DNA from: Actinomycetes bacterium
Lineage (GTDB): Bacteria; Actinomycetota; Acidimicrobiia; Acidimicrobiales; Palsa-688
Assembly (NCBI GenBank): GCA_021828475.1
Contig: JAJZIY010000002.1
Coordinates: 1 to 64,000, forward strand
Reading direction: 5' to 3'
DNA length: 64,000 nt
Part shown: in pieces, positions 18,166-28,615 of the stretch
Numbering within the stretch: position 1 is the first letter of the stretch
Layout: every line of letters begins with the position of its first letter
Program-made: the position numbers and the translations under genes
The notes under the pieces: model-generated
Databases searched by the model: none
Seen by the model: only the letters and a program-made list of their open reading frames with translations
Told to the model about the DNA's origin: nothing

Positions 18166-19172
18166 GCGCGCCCGAGGCACAGGTGCCAGCGCACGTGGAC
18201 CGCAGGACCGAGGCGAGGAGGAGAGCGGCGGCCGAGGGGCAGCCCTGGAGAGGACCTCTACGCCACTACGACATCATCAAGGAGGCCACGATCGCCTTCG
18301 TGGTCGTGGCAGTACTCGCGGTCGCCCTGGCCGCGCTCTTCTCGTCGCCCGACCAGCCGCCGGTCACCCTGCGCCAGTGGGCCAATGCCCAGCCGGCCGG
18401 GTTCACCCAGGTGGCGCTCTCCGAGTTGCAGGGCACCTCCACCAGTGCCACGTACGGGCCTCCCTTCAACGGGCAGAGCGGTTCCGTGCAGTCGCTGGGG
18501 CCCGTCTCCATCCAGAAGTTGCTCGGGGTGGCGTGGCCGCTGCACCCGGACCTGGCGTTCGTGATCGACCCCCTGTCCACGCTGCCCACGGACCCCGCCC
18601 TGGGCTCGGCCATCCGCACCTGGGAGAGCGCCGGCGCAGCGCAGCAGAAGAGCTGGACGGCCGCCTATGCCAAGGAGGTCGGCAAACTCGGTCTCGGCGC
18701 CTCCATCCCATCGCGGGTCAGCGGGGCCGGGCCGGTGCCGCAACTCCTCTCCTCACTGCTGGCGATGGCCAGGACGGGGGCGTTGGACGCCGCCCTGGTC
18801 AGCCACGGGACCTTCTACAGCTCGGACTACACCAACGCCATCATGTTCCTGGGGGATTCGGCCACCTCGCAGGACCACTCCTACTGGAACGAGATCGTCA
18901 CCGCCGAGCACCTCCAGGGTTCCCAGTGGGGAGTCATGAACGAGACGGGTTCGTGGCCCGGGCAGCCCTGGCTCTGGCTCTATTCGATGTGGTACCAGGT
19001 ACCGCCCATGAACAGTTCGCACAACGCCGACATCCTGGTCGTCGCCATCGTAACGATCCTCAGCCTGGCGCTGCTCTTCCTGCCGTTCATCCCCGGCCTG
19101 CGCTCCATACCGAAGTGGGTACCGCTTCACCGGGTCATCTGGCGGGAGTACTACCGCCAGGCTCCACGCTGA
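18162..19172 (+). CDS. Unknown membrane-anchored partner of the cytochrome b protein
   Basis: A 336-residue protein with one TM helix near the N terminus (about 43-62), a soluble domain of about 220 residues and a TM helix near the C terminus (about 285-306), followed by a basic tail RSIPKWVPLHRVIWREYYR. It contains no cysteine, so it cannot hold c-type heme or Fe-S through Cys. I do not recognise the domain. Its 4-nt overlap with the cytochrome gene means the two act together; it may fill the subunit IV position or act as a sensor/assembly subunit. The soluble domain probably faces outside. Confidence 0.75.
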   Translation: MSAPEAQVPAHVDRRTEARRRAAAEGQPWRGPLRHYDIIKEATIAFVVVAVLAVALAALFSSPDQPPVTLRQWANAQPAGFTQVALSELQGTSTSATYGPPFNGQSGSVQSLGPVSIQKLLGVAWPLHPDLAFVIDPLSTLPTDPALGSAIRTWESAGAAQQKSWTAAYAKEVGKLGLGASIPSRVSGAGPVPQLLSSLLAMARTGALDAALVSHGTFYSSDYTNAIMFLGDSATSQDHSYWNEIVTAEHLQGSQWGVMNETGSWPGQPWLWLYSMWYQVPPMNSSHNADILVVAIVTILSLALLFLPFIPGLRSIPKWVPLHRVIWREYYRQAPR

Positions 19173-19192
19173 GCCCCGAGCCCCGCCAGCCC

Positions 19193-19225
19193 GGGCCTGG
19201 GGCCTGGGGCCTGGGGCCTGGGGGG
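19193..19225 (+). repeat. GGGCCT tandem repeat with G-quadruplex pattern
   Basis: Five G-runs of three or more bases separated each time by CCT lie 20 nt after the stop of the cytochrome partner gene. This is a textbook G-quadruplex pattern in the 3' untranslated region of that operon, between convergent genes. It may act as an RNA end structure in place of a terminator. Confidence 0.7.
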
Positions 19226-19344
19226 CATTGCGTCGCGGCTGTCGCCGGCCAGGAGGCGCCAGTGCGCCAGTGCGCCATGCTGCCGGGCGGCGCCGCCCGC
19301 CCGGGCATCAGGGGAGCCCGCCCGGGCATCGGTGGGAGCCCGGC

Positions 19345-19602
19345 TCAGTCCTCGGTGAGGATGGTCACCAAGGAGTCTTCGATCACGGGGTTGGCGAGCA
19401 GGCGGTCACACAGAGCCGTGGCGGTGGCCCGGGCCTCGGCTGCGTCGCGCGCTTGCACCGCGAAGCGGAAGGACTTGCCGGCCCGCACGCCGGTCACACC
19501 GGAGAAGCCCAATGCCGGCAGCGCTCTTTCGATGGTCGCGCCCTGCGGGTCGGCAATGCCCGGGCGTAGCCGGACCTCGACGACCGCGCTGAACACGGCC
19601 AT
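19345..19602 (-). CDS. purS: Phosphoribosylformylglycinamidine synthase subunit PurS
   Basis: An 85-residue small subunit that links PurL and PurQ in the FGAM synthase complex. It contains VEVRLRPGIADPQGATIERALPALG-like segments (VEVRLRPGIADPQG, then IERALPALGF) and RAGKSFRF, the usual PurS pattern. Its ATG shares one base with the purC stop (TGATG), so it is the second gene of a purC-purS pair. Confidence 0.95.
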   Translation of the reverse strand: MAVFSAVVEVRLRPGIADPQGATIERALPALGFSGVTGVRAGKSFRFAVQARDAAEARATATALCDRLLANPVIEDSLVTILTED

Positions 19603-20486
19603 CAGCGCCCAGCCCCCGGCCAGTCGGCAAAATGGAGACCGGTGAGGCGCTCGTACGCCTGCACGTACCGCTCCCGGGTCGAAGCGATCACATCAGCGGG
19701 CAGGGGGGGCGGCGGGGGGGTCTTGTCCCATCCCGACGCCTCCAACCAGTCACGCAGCGGCTGCTTGTCGAACGACGGAGGAGTGGCACCCGGCTGCCAC
19801 TCGTCCGCCGGCCAAAAACGCGAGGAGTCGGGCGTCATCACCTCGTCGCAAATGGCCAGCCGGCCGTCTATGAAACCGAGCTCGAACTTGGTGTCGGCGA
19901 TGACGATGCCGCGCTCAGCCGCCCATGCCGCTCCGCTGCGGTACGCCTCGAGGGAGATCTCCCGGGCAGCCGATGCCGTCTTCTCCCCCACCAGCTCGAC
20001 AGCCTGCTCGTAGGAGATGTTCTCGTCGTGGCCCGACGTCGCCTTGGTGGACGGAGTGAACACAGGCTCGGGGAGCTGGTCGGACTGGCGCATCCCGGCA
20101 GGGAGCTCGGCGCCGTGCATGGTCCCGGACCGCTTGTACTCGGCCCACGCCGACCCGGACAGGTACCCGCGTACTATGCACTCGATGGGGAGCATCTCGG
20201 CTCTGCGCACCAGCATCGAACGCCCCTCTGCGTAGGCAGGGTCGATGCCGGCTTCCGACAGGTCGACCCCACCGGGCACACCCGTCTCGACCAGGTGAGA
20301 GGGCGCCAGCTTGTCCAGGTGGGCAGCCCAGAACGCCGTCACGGCGGTCAGCACACGGCCCTTGTCCGGTACCGGCTCGGCCATCACCACGTCGAAGGCC
20401 GACATGCGGTCCGAGGTGACGAACAGCATGAGGTCCTGGTCGACCTCGTAGATGTCGCGTACCTTTCCCGAATAGACGTGCTTCAT
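19602..20486 (-). CDS. purC: SAICAR synthetase PurC
   Basis: A 294-residue enzyme that condenses CAIR with aspartate. It starts MKHVYSGKVRDIYEVDQD and contains TSDRMSAFDVVMAEP, IECIVRGYLSGSAWAEYK, FTPSTKATSGHDENIS and IVIADTKFELGFIDG, all PurC hallmarks. The ATG at 20486 is the family start; the frame remains open far upstream but overlaps no recognisable domain. It is translationally coupled to purS. Confidence 0.97.
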   Translation of the reverse strand: MKHVYSGKVRDIYEVDQDLMLFVTSDRMSAFDVVMAEPVPDKGRVLTAVTAFWAAHLDKLAPSHLVETGVPGGVDLSEAGIDPAYAEGRSMLVRRAEMLPIECIVRGYLSGSAWAEYKRSGTMHGAELPAGMRQSDQLPEPVFTPSTKATSGHDENISYEQAVELVGEKTASAAREISLEAYRSGAAWAAERGIVIADTKFELGFIDGRLAICDEVMTPDSSRFWPADEWQPGATPPSFDKQPLRDWLEASGWDKTPPPPPLPADVIASTRERYVQAYERLTGLHFADWPGAGR

Positions 20487-20714
20487 CGATCGGCCTCCTC
20501 CGCCGACCAAGGTAGCTGGCGCGTCGGGGTTGTCACCAAGCGAACAGGGACCGCGGCGGCTGTGCCGGCGACCGGGGGCGGCACCGCCGTGCCAGTCGGC
20601 CACCGGCGCCCAGGACCGGCCCGTCGAAGTTCGCCCGGGCTCTCCCCCGCGCCTACGCTGGGCGGGGATGGCCGACACCCTCCCGGGCCTCACCGCCGTG
20701 ACCGGCGGGCCCTG

Positions 20715-21026
20715 ATGCCGCCGAACTACCGCGAACAGCAGGGCCGTTCGCTCTCGGCCAACGAACGCAAAGGGGCGATGATGCTGGTGGGCACCTTGGC
20801 TGCCGCAGCCGTGGGTGTGGGCGTCTGGGCAGGAGTCTCGACCGGGGGCGCGCCGGCCGGCTCCAAGTGCGTCAGCGTGGTGGTCCCCAGTTCCACCGGT
20901 GGGGGCTACATCACCCGGTGCGGCGCTCGGGCACGAGCGTGGTGCGCAACGGAACCAACCGGCACCGGGCAACTGGCGACCCTGGCGCTGCAGGCCTGCC
21001 GGGCCGAGGGCCTGCCGGCGCGCTGA
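20715..21026 (+). CDS. Small predicted membrane protein, function unknown
   Basis: A 103-residue protein on the plus strand between purC and purE. After a polar N terminus (YREQQGRSLSANERKG) comes one TM helix (about residues 22-43), then a small exported domain with three cysteines in CVSVVVPSSTGGGYITRCG and WCAT that could form a disulfide. I do not recognise a family. The start is chosen at the ATG at 20715, which overlaps the stop of a tiny 15-codon frame (20669-20715, TGATG); no strong ribosome site is seen. Coding potential is moderate. Confidence 0.6.
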   Translation: MPPNYREQQGRSLSANERKGAMMLVGTLAAAAVGVGVWAGVSTGGAPAGSKCVSVVVPSSTGGGYITRCGARARAWCATEPTGTGQLATLALQACRAEGLPAR

Positions 21027-21064
21027 GCGCCGCCGTGCGCCCGCAAAGGTCGAGGTCGAGGCTC

Positions 21065-21514
21065 TCAGCGCTTGGCGAAACCCGCCCTGTAGGCGGCGAG
21101 CCGCTCCGCCACCTCGCCGTCACCGACAGCGATTATCTCGGCAGCCAGTAGGGCGGCATTGGCAGCCCCGTCTATGGCGACCGTAGCGACGGGGAAACCC
21201 TTGGGCATCTGCACGGTGGCGTAGAGCGAGTCAACCCCGCTGAGCGCGCTGCCCGACAGAGGCACGCCGATGACAGGCAGTGTCGTGCGGGCAGCCACAG
21301 CGCCGGCCAGGTGTGCAGCCATCCCGGCACCGCAGATGATCGCAGCGAAGCCGGCCTCCCTGGCCGAGGCGGCGAAATCGCTCACTACCTGAGGTGTCCG
21401 GTGCGCCGACATGACCTCCTCCACGGCCTCGATGCCGAGCTGGCCGAGCATCTCGGCTGCAGGCGCCATCTTGGCCTTGTCGCTGGCAGAGCCCATGAGC
21501 ACTGCGACTTTCAT
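21065..21514 (-). CDS. purE: N5-CAIR mutase PurE (class I)
   Basis: A 149-residue enzyme that rearranges N5-CAIR to CAIR. It begins [16 protein letters not shown] and has [13 protein letters not shown] near residue 36, [16 protein letters not shown] and [26 protein letters not shown], matching class I PurE. The ATG overlaps the purD stop by 4 nt (ATGA). A class I PurE normally needs PurK, which is not in this window. Confidence 0.96.
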   Translation of the reverse strand: MKVAVLMGSASDKAKMAPAAEMLGQLGIEAVEEVMSAHRTPQVVSDFAASAREAGFAAIICGAGMAAHLAGAVAARTTLPVIGVPLSGSALSGVDSLYATVQMPKGFPVATVAIDGAANAALLAAEIIAVGDGEVAERLAAYRAGFAKR

Positions 21515-22749
21515 GCCACACCCCCTGTTTGCATCGCGATGTCCGAGCGCACGACCATGTCCGGCCACGAAACCATGCCGGCGACCCTGTAGGCAAGCTG
21601 GCGGGCCTGAGCCAGGTCGGCGCCGGTACCGACAGCGTTGAGCACGCGCCCGCCCGCCGTCACCAGCCGGCCGCCTGCGTCCCGGCTGACGCCGGCTGCG
21701 TAGAGGCTCGCACCGGGCACGGCCCGCGCTGCCTCGATGCCCTCGATCACGGCACCGGTCCTCGGTGCCTCGGGGTAGCCTGGCGCCGCCAGGACCACGC
21801 ACACGGCAGCGTGTGCGGAGAAGCGCGGTTCGTCGACATCCGACAGCGCGCCCTCGGCCGCCGCAGCCAGTGCGCCGGCGACGTCGCCCTCCCAGCGCGT
21901 GAAGAGCACCTGGGCTTCGGGGTCGCCGAAGCGGGCATTGAACTCGAGCACCTTGGGACCGTCCTCGGTCAGCATGAGCCCGGCGTAGAGGGCACCGCGG
22001 TAGTCGGTCCCGCGTTTGCGCAACGCATGCAGAGTAGGCAGGACGGCGCGCTCCATGACCTGGCCCACGACCTCGTCGTCGGCGAAGGGGACTGGTGAGT
22101 AGGCGCCCATGCCGCCGGTGTTGGCCCCGGTGCCCCCGTCGCCCACCCGCTTGAAGTCCTGGGCAGCAGCCAGCGGGTAGGCACGCTTGCCGTCGCATAT
22201 GGCGATCACCGACAGCTCCGGGCCGTCGAGGGCCTCCTCGACCACGACCCTGCGACCGGCGTCGCCGAACGCCTGCCCGCTCAGCTTGGCCCGTATGTCC
22301 GCCTCGGCTTGTCGCCTGGACGAGGTGACGAGGACACCCTTGCCCGCCGCCAGGCCGTCGGTCTTGACCACCCACGGCCCGGGCAGCGAGGAGAGGTAGT
22401 CCAGGGCGGGCCGCTCCTCGGAGAAGGTGCGCGAGGCAGCCGTGGGCACCCGGGCGGCGAAGAGCAGATCCTTCATCCACGCCTTTGAGCCCTCCAGCCT
22501 GGCACCGTCGGCGCCCGGGCCGAAGACCAGGCCACCTCTGGCACGTACCCGGTCGGCTAGGCCGTCGACGAGCGGCACCTCGGGACCGATCACCCACAGG
22601 TCGGCCTCCACCAGTTCGGGCGAGACGTCGGTGCGCTCGAAGCCGTCCATCCCGGGGTTGCCGGGTGCGAGCACCACGTCGGCACTGCGGGCGACGGCGG
22701 CGGCGATGGCGTGCTCGCGGCCCCCGCTGCCGACAATGCAGACCCTCAT
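21511..22749 (-). CDS. purD: Phosphoribosylamine-glycine ligase PurD
   Basis: A 412-residue ATP-grasp enzyme that makes glycinamide ribonucleotide. Signatures are MRVCIVGSGGREHAIA, VIGPEVPLVDGLADRV, VVKTDGLAAGKGVLV, GGMGAYSPVPF and VLEFNARFGDPEAQV. The call uses the ATG at 22749, which gives the family N terminus; a GTG at 22767 overlaps the purA stop (GTGA) and would add six residues. Neither has a strong ribosome site, so the upstream GTG with coupling is possible. Confidence 0.95.
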   Translation of the reverse strand: MRVCIVGSGGREHAIAAAVARSADVVLAPGNPGMDGFERTDVSPELVEADLWVIGPEVPLVDGLADRVRARGGLVFGPGADGARLEGSKAWMKDLLFAARVPTAASRTFSEERPALDYLSSLPGPWVVKTDGLAAGKGVLVTSSRRQAEADIRAKLSGQAFGDAGRRVVVEEALDGPELSVIAICDGKRAYPLAAAQDFKRVGDGGTGANTGGMGAYSPVPFADDEVVGQVMERAVLPTLHALRKRGTDYRGALYAGLMLTEDGPKVLEFNARFGDPEAQVLFTRWEGDVAGALAAAAEGALSDVDEPRFSAHAAVCVVLAAPGYPEAPRTGAVIEGIEAARAVPGASLYAAGVSRDAGGRLVTAGGRVLNAVGTGADLAQARQLAYRVAGMVSWPDMVVRSDIAMQTGGVA

Positions 22750-22763
22750 GCGGCCCCGCGGCG

Positions 22764-24116
<1,353 letters not shown>

Positions 24117-24203
24117 TCACGGCCGCCGTGCCGAGTCGAAGGGACCTGCCCGCTCGGCAGGGGCCGGGCCGGGACCGGGAGGCGCTCCTAGCGGCCCCGG
24201 GAG

Positions 24204-24222
24204 GCGCCGGCCCTGCCGGCGC
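24204..24222 (-). terminator. Hairpin after the nickel permease gene
   Basis: GCGCCGGC-CCT-GCCGGCGC is a perfect 8-bp GC stem with a 3-base loop, 25 nt past the permease stop. No T-run follows, so it is a terminator candidate only. Confidence 0.45.
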
Positions 24223-24247
24223 ACCCGTGCGGGCCGGGCGGCTGGGT

Positions 24248-25396
24248 TCAGGCGTCCGCGTCGGCCGGCTTCAGGCGGGCGCTCCAGCGCTCCTCCACCC
24301 GCCCGTACCGCCAGACGAGAGCGGCCACGGTCCAGGTCCCGACGAACAGCCCGACTATGACGAAGCCTGCAGTGTTGACGTTGAAGTTGTACATGAAGCC
24401 CCAGAAACCGTGGTGGTGGCTGAGGCCGCGCACTTCCTGGGCCAGCAGGCCCAGCACCTCGATGCCTCCGATGAAGAAGCAGATCGCAACCGAGAGCGTG
24501 GTTATGGCCAGGTTGTAGAAGACCTTGCGGACAGGGTTGAAGAACGCCCAACCGTACGCGGCGTTCATGAAGAGCCCGTCGGTGGTGTCCATGAGCGTCA
24601 TCCCGGCAGTGAACAGCACCGGTAAGCAGGCGATGGCGTACCAGGGCACGTGCTGGGTGGCGACGTAGGCGGTGGTCGCCAGGAAGGCGACCTCGGTGGC
24701 GGTGTCGAAACCGAGGCCGAAGAGCACGCCCACGGGGTACATGTGCCACTCCTTGTCGATGACGCTCATCCAGCGGCCGCAGAAGCGGTAGAAGAAACCC
24801 CGGTTGTCGAGCTGGCGCTCGAGCTCCGCCTCGTCGAAGCGCCCACGGTGCATGGCCCGGAAGACCTTGAGGATGCCCGCGAGCACGACCAGGTTGAGCG
24901 AGCCGATGAGGAATAGGAACGTCGCCGACACGACGGTGCCGAACAAGCCGCCGAACTGGTGCAGCGAAGAGCTCTGGTTGGTGATGGCGGAGAAAACCGT
25001 CTTCTCGGCCACGATGAGCGCGGCTCCCATCGCGACCACGATGCTGCTGTGCCCCAGCGAAAAGAAGAAGCCGTACGACAGGGGCCGCGGGCGGCCGGTC
25101 CCCTTGCGCTGTGCTATCGACTTGCGGGTCGTGTTGTCGATGGCCGAGATGTGGTCGGCGTCGAAGGCGTGGCGCATGCCGAGCGTGTAGGCCAGCAGGC
25201 TCACGCTGATCCCCAGGCCCCGGTAATGGGCCGGGACGACGAAGAGGGCGAACACGGCGAAGCCGAGCACGTGGAGGGCGACGATCACTCCGTACATGGC
25301 CAGCACCCGGCGCCGCTCGAGCGGCGTGAACGAGGCGTACGCCGAGCGCATCACCTTCAGCGCGCTGGAGGAAGAGCTGGTGGCTGGCGTGCTCAT
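24248..25396 (-). CDS. High-affinity nickel/cobalt permease (NiCoT family)
   Basis: A 382-residue inner-membrane transporter with about eight TM helices. The NiCoT signature RHAFDADHISAIDNTTR (HX4DH) lies near residues 75-90, followed by FSLGHSSIVV, LGFDTATEVAFL and GMTLMDTTDG, the other conserved metal-path motifs. It imports Ni2+ and/or Co2+. A strong AGGAGG site precedes the ATG at 25396. It is divergent from a Fur-family regulator, and a Nur-like box covers the predicted -35, so it is probably repressed when nickel is abundant. Nickel rather than cobalt is suggested by that regulator and by the LarA-family gene in the window. Confidence 0.93.
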   Translation of the reverse strand: MSTPATSSSSSALKVMRSAYASFTPLERRRVLAMYGVIVALHVLGFAVFALFVVPAHYRGLGISVSLLAYTLGMRHAFDADHISAIDNTTRKSIAQRKGTGRPRPLSYGFFFSLGHSSIVVAMGAALIVAEKTVFSAITNQSSSLHQFGGLFGTVVSATFLFLIGSLNLVVLAGILKVFRAMHRGRFDEAELERQLDNRGFFYRFCGRWMSVIDKEWHMYPVGVLFGLGFDTATEVAFLATTAYVATQHVPWYAIACLPVLFTAGMTLMDTTDGLFMNAAYGWAFFNPVRKVFYNLAITTLSVAICFFIGGIEVLGLLAQEVRGLSHHHGFWGFMYNFNVNTAGFVIVGLFVGTWTVAALVWRYGRVEERWSARLKPADADA

Positions 25397-25450
25397 CCGA
25401 CCTCCTGTGAGCGGACGGGATGGGGCCCGCCTCCCGCCAACCTACCGCAG

Positions 25451-25467
25451 ATGCGAGCAGATCGCAA
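25451..25467. promoter_or_regulatory. Nur-like operator between the nickel permease and Fur-family gene
   Basis: ATGCGA-N5-TCGCAA is an inverted repeat with the 6-5-6 layout of the actinobacterial Nur box (TTGCAA-N5-TTGCAA). On the minus strand its TTGCGA is spaced 17 bp from TAGGTT, a plausible permease promoter. On the plus strand TCGCAA is 17 bp from TATAGA (25485-25490), a plausible regulator promoter. One bound dimer could therefore control both genes. Confidence 0.7.
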
Positions 25468-25514
25468 TAGGTCTCCACGCATCATATAGAGGTTTACCTC
25501 GTCACCTTGCCGAG

Positions 25515-25557
25515 GTTAGGGCCACCGGGAGCAACCCCTGTCGCCGCCGGCCCTAAC
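25515..25557 (+). promoter_or_regulatory. Inverted repeat in the leader of the Fur-family gene
   Basis: GTTAGGGCC (25515-25523) and GGCCCTAAC (25549-25557) are perfect 9-bp arms with a 25-nt loop, ending 11 nt before the regulator ATG. A second perfect palindrome, GAGGT-TT-ACCTC, lies at 25489-25500. The large stem could fold in the mRNA over the start region or serve as a second protein site; the function is unknown. Confidence 0.5.
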
Positions 25558-25568
25558 GTGGTGTCGCG

Positions 25569-26051
25569 ATGACCAAGCCCCCGGCCCCCGTACGCAAGGC
25601 CGTCGGGCACGCTCCGAGCTCGGTGGAGGACGTCATGGAGCTGGTACGGGCACGCGGCGGCAGGGCGACACCTTCCCGGCGGGTGCTGCTCGAGGTCCTC
25701 TTCGAGGCGAGGGCCCACTTGAGCGCCGAGGAGCTGGCCACGGCGGTGCAGGAACGCGCACCCGACGTGCACCTGTCGACCATCTACCGCAATGTGGAGG
25801 ACCTGCAGAAGCTGGGCGTTGTGGTCCACTCCCACATGGGTCACGGCCCGGCCACCTACCAGCTGACATCGGCGGCCCACGCCCACTTCATCTGCGAGGA
25901 CTGCGGGGCCACGCTGGAGGCACCGGACGAGCTCTTCGCCGACCTGGCCCGCACCGTGCGCGACACCCTGGGCTTCGCCATCCATCCGCACCACTTCGGC
26001 ATGCTGGGCCTGTGCGCCCGCTGCCAGGAGCGCTCCCGGACCTCCTGCTGA
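25569..26051 (+). CDS. Fur-family metalloregulator, probably Nur
   Basis: A 160-residue Fur-fold regulator. The winged helix contains GGRATPSRRVLLEVL and the recognition segment HLSTIYRNVEDLQKLGVV; the dimerisation domain has HAHFICEDCG and LCARC, two CxxC pairs for structural zinc. The family also includes Fur, Zur, Mur and PerR, which sequence reading cannot separate with certainty. Its divergent position to a NiCoT permease and the intervening Nur-like box favour a nickel-responsive repressor. The ATG at 25569 was chosen as the only start compatible with the domain. Confidence 0.87.
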   Translation: MTKPPAPVRKAVGHAPSSVEDVMELVRARGGRATPSRRVLLEVLFEARAHLSAEELATAVQERAPDVHLSTIYRNVEDLQKLGVVVHSHMGHGPATYQLTSAAHAHFICEDCGATLEAPDELFADLARTVRDTLGFAIHPHHFGMLGLCARCQERSRTSC

Positions 26052-26072
26052 CTGGACGAAGGAGCGCCCCGC

Positions 26073-28592
26073 TCAGCGCATGACGAGAGCGCCAGCGCCG
26101 TCACCTTCGGTGCCCCCGCCGTCAGGGGCCGCATCGACGGTGACCGTGTCGCCGTCGACGTACTTGCCCTCCAGTAGCGCCAGAGCCAGGTTGTCCCCGA
26201 TCGTGCGCTGGATCAACCGCTTGAGCGGCCGCGCACCGTACACCGGGTCGTAGCCGAGGTGCGCAAGCCAGGCCTTCGCCGGCTCGGTTACCACCAACGC
26301 GAGGCGGCGGGCAGCCAGCCGCTTGTCGAGGTCCCGCAACTGGATGTCCACGATCTTCGCGATGTCCTGCTCCGTCAGCTGGCGGAAGCGGACGATCTCG
26401 TCGATGCGGTTGAGGAACTCGGGCTTGAAAGCCTCACGCAGGTCGCCGTGGTAGTTGGAGGTCATGATCAGTACGGCGTTGGTGAAGTTGACCGTGCGCC
26501 CCTGCCCGTCGGTCAGGCGACCGTCGTCGAGCACCTGGAGCAGGATGTTGAACACGTCGGGGTGCGCCTTTTCGATCTCGTCGAGCAACACCACCGAGTA
26601 GGGCCGCCTGCGCACCGCCTCGGTCAGCTGGCCCCCCTCCTCGTAGCCGACGTAGCCGGGCGGGGCACCCACCAACCGGGCGACGGAGTGCTTCTCCATG
26701 TACTCGGACATGTCGATGCGGACCATGGCCCGCTCATCGTCGAAGAGGAAGTCGGCCACAGCCCGCGCCAGCTCCGTCTTGCCCACCCCGGTAGGGCCGA
26801 GGAAGAGGAAGCTGCCGATCGGCCGGTTGGGGTCCGAGAGGCCGCTGCGCGAACGCCGGATGGCATTGGAGACGGCCTTGACCGCCTCGTCCTGGCCGAC
26901 CACCCGGTCGTGCAGGACGTCCTCCATCTTGACCAGCTTCGCCACCTCGCCCTCTAGCAGGCGGCTCACCGGCACTCCCGTCCACTTGGCGACGACCTCG
27001 GCCACGTCCTCCTCGTCGACCTCCTGCTTGAGCATCTTCTGGCCGGACTGCAGCTCCTCCAGCCGCTTGGTGGCCTCATCGGCCTGGCGGGACACCTCGG
27101 GTATGCGCCCGTAACGGATCTCCGACGCCTTTGCCAGCTCGCCGGTACGTTCGAAGCGCTCCGCCTCGCCGCGCAGCGACTCCAGCTGCTCCTTCAGGTC
27201 CGTGATTGCGGTAATGGCGTCCTTCTCGGCCTGCCAGTGGGCCTTCATGCCGTCGGAGGACTCCCGCAGGTTGGCCAGCTCCTCGTCGAGCCTCGCCAGG
27301 CGCTCGCGCGACGCCTCGTCGGCCTCCTTGGCCAGGGCCACCCGCTCGATCTCGAGCTGGCGGATGCGGCGCTCCACGACGTCGATCTCGGTCGGCATCG
27401 AGTCGATCTCGATGCGCAGCCGGCTGGCCGCCTCGTCGACGAGGTCGATCGCCTTGTCGGGCAGGAAGCGCGCCGTTATGTAGCGGTCCGAGAGCACCGC
27501 TGCTGCCACGAGGGCAGAGTCGGTGATGCGCACCCCGTGGTGGACCTCGTAGCGCTCCTTGAGGCCGCGCAGGATGGCGATGGTGTCCTCCACCGAGGGT
27601 TGGCCGACGTACACCGGCTGGAACCGCCTCTCCAGCGCCGCGTCCTTCTCGATGTGCTTGCGGTACTCGTCGAGGGTCGTGGCCCCGATCATCCTCAGCT
27701 CGCCCCTCGCCAGCATCGGCTTGATCATGTTGCCGGCGTCCATGGCGCCTTCGGCACCACCCGCGCCCACGATCGTGTGCAACTCGTCGATGAAGGTGAT
27801 GACCTCACCGCCAGCATCGGAGATCTCCTTCAGGACAGCCTTCAGGCGCTCCTCGAACTCGCCGCGGTACTTGGCTCCCGCCACCATCGAGCCGAGGTCG
27901 AGCGAGAGCACCCGCTTTCCCCGCAGGCCTTCCGGCACGTCTCCCTCCACGATGCGGCGCGCCAGGCCCTCGACTATGGCCGTCTTGCCGACCCCGGGCT
28001 CGCCGATGAGCACGGGGTTGTTCTTGGTGCGACGGGAGAGCACCTGGATGACCCGGCGTATCTCCTCGTCGCGCCCGACGACCGGGTCGAGCTTGTTGCG
28101 CCGGGCCTCCTCTGTCAGGTCGCGACCGTACTTCTCCAGGGCCTGGAACGTCTCTTCCGGGTTTTGGCTCGTCACCCGGTGGCTGCCCCGCACCTGGCGT
28201 ATGGCGTCGAGCAGGTCGTCACGGGCCACGCCGACCCTGGCCGCCAGAGCGAGCAGGACGTGCTCCACGGACAGGTACTCGTCGGAGAGGTTCTGGCGCT
28301 CGCGGTCGGCGCGCTCCATGAGGTCGCGGGCATCGCGGGACATGGCCCCGCTGTCGCCCCCGTAGCTGTGGGGCAGCTTGCCCAGGGCGTCCTCGACCCG
28401 GTTGCGCAGCGGGAGGGTAGCCACGCCGACCTTGGTGAGCACAGGCAGTACGGCCGTCCCCTCCTGGCCGATCAGGGCCATGAGCAGGTGGTCCGGAGTC
28501 GTCTCGGGGTTGTGACGGGCCTTGGCGTCGGCCAGTGCCGCGCCAACTGCCTCCTGGGTCTTCTGTGTCCAACGGTTCGCGTCCAGCGCCAC
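26073..28592 (-). CDS. clpB: ATP-dependent disaggregase ClpB
   Basis: An 839-residue Hsp100 chaperone that rescues aggregated proteins with DnaK. It has the N domain (to about 150), AAA-1 with Walker [16 protein letters not shown] near 200, the coiled-coil M domain (about 395-510; Arg/Glu-rich repeats such as [19 protein letters not shown]) and AAA-2 with [14 protein letters not shown] near 590 and [20 protein letters not shown]. The M domain separates it from ClpA/ClpC. It starts 23 nt after hspR on the same strand, so it is probably the last gene of the HspR-controlled dnaK operon. Confidence 0.97.
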   Translation of the reverse strand: MALDANRWTQKTQEAVGAALADAKARHNPETTPDHLLMALIGQEGTAVLPVLTKVGVATLPLRNRVEDALGKLPHSYGGDSGAMSRDARDLMERADRERQNLSDEYLSVEHVLLALAARVGVARDDLLDAIRQVRGSHRVTSQNPEETFQALEKYGRDLTEEARRNKLDPVVGRDEEIRRVIQVLSRRTKNNPVLIGEPGVGKTAIVEGLARRIVEGDVPEGLRGKRVLSLDLGSMVAGAKYRGEFEERLKAVLKEISDAGGEVITFIDELHTIVGAGGAEGAMDAGNMIKPMLARGELRMIGATTLDEYRKHIEKDAALERRFQPVYVGQPSVEDTIAILRGLKERYEVHHGVRITDSALVAAAVLSDRYITARFLPDKAIDLVDEAASRLRIEIDSMPTEIDVVERRIRQLEIERVALAKEADEASRERLARLDEELANLRESSDGMKAHWQAEKDAITAITDLKEQLESLRGEAERFERTGELAKASEIRYGRIPEVSRQADEATKRLEELQSGQKMLKQEVDEEDVAEVVAKWTGVPVSRLLEGEVAKLVKMEDVLHDRVVGQDEAVKAVSNAIRRSRSGLSDPNRPIGSFLFLGPTGVGKTELARAVADFLFDDERAMVRIDMSEYMEKHSVARLVGAPPGYVGYEEGGQLTEAVRRRPYSVVLLDEIEKAHPDVFNILLQVLDDGRLTDGQGRTVNFTNAVLIMTSNYHGDLREAFKPEFLNRIDEIVRFRQLTEQDIAKIVDIQLRDLDKRLAARRLALVVTEPAKAWLAHLGYDPVYGARPLKRLIQRTIGDNLALALLEGKYVDGDTVTVDAAPDGGGTEGDGAGALVMR

Positions 28593-28615
28593 CGTCGCCT
28601 CCTCTGCTCAGATCT

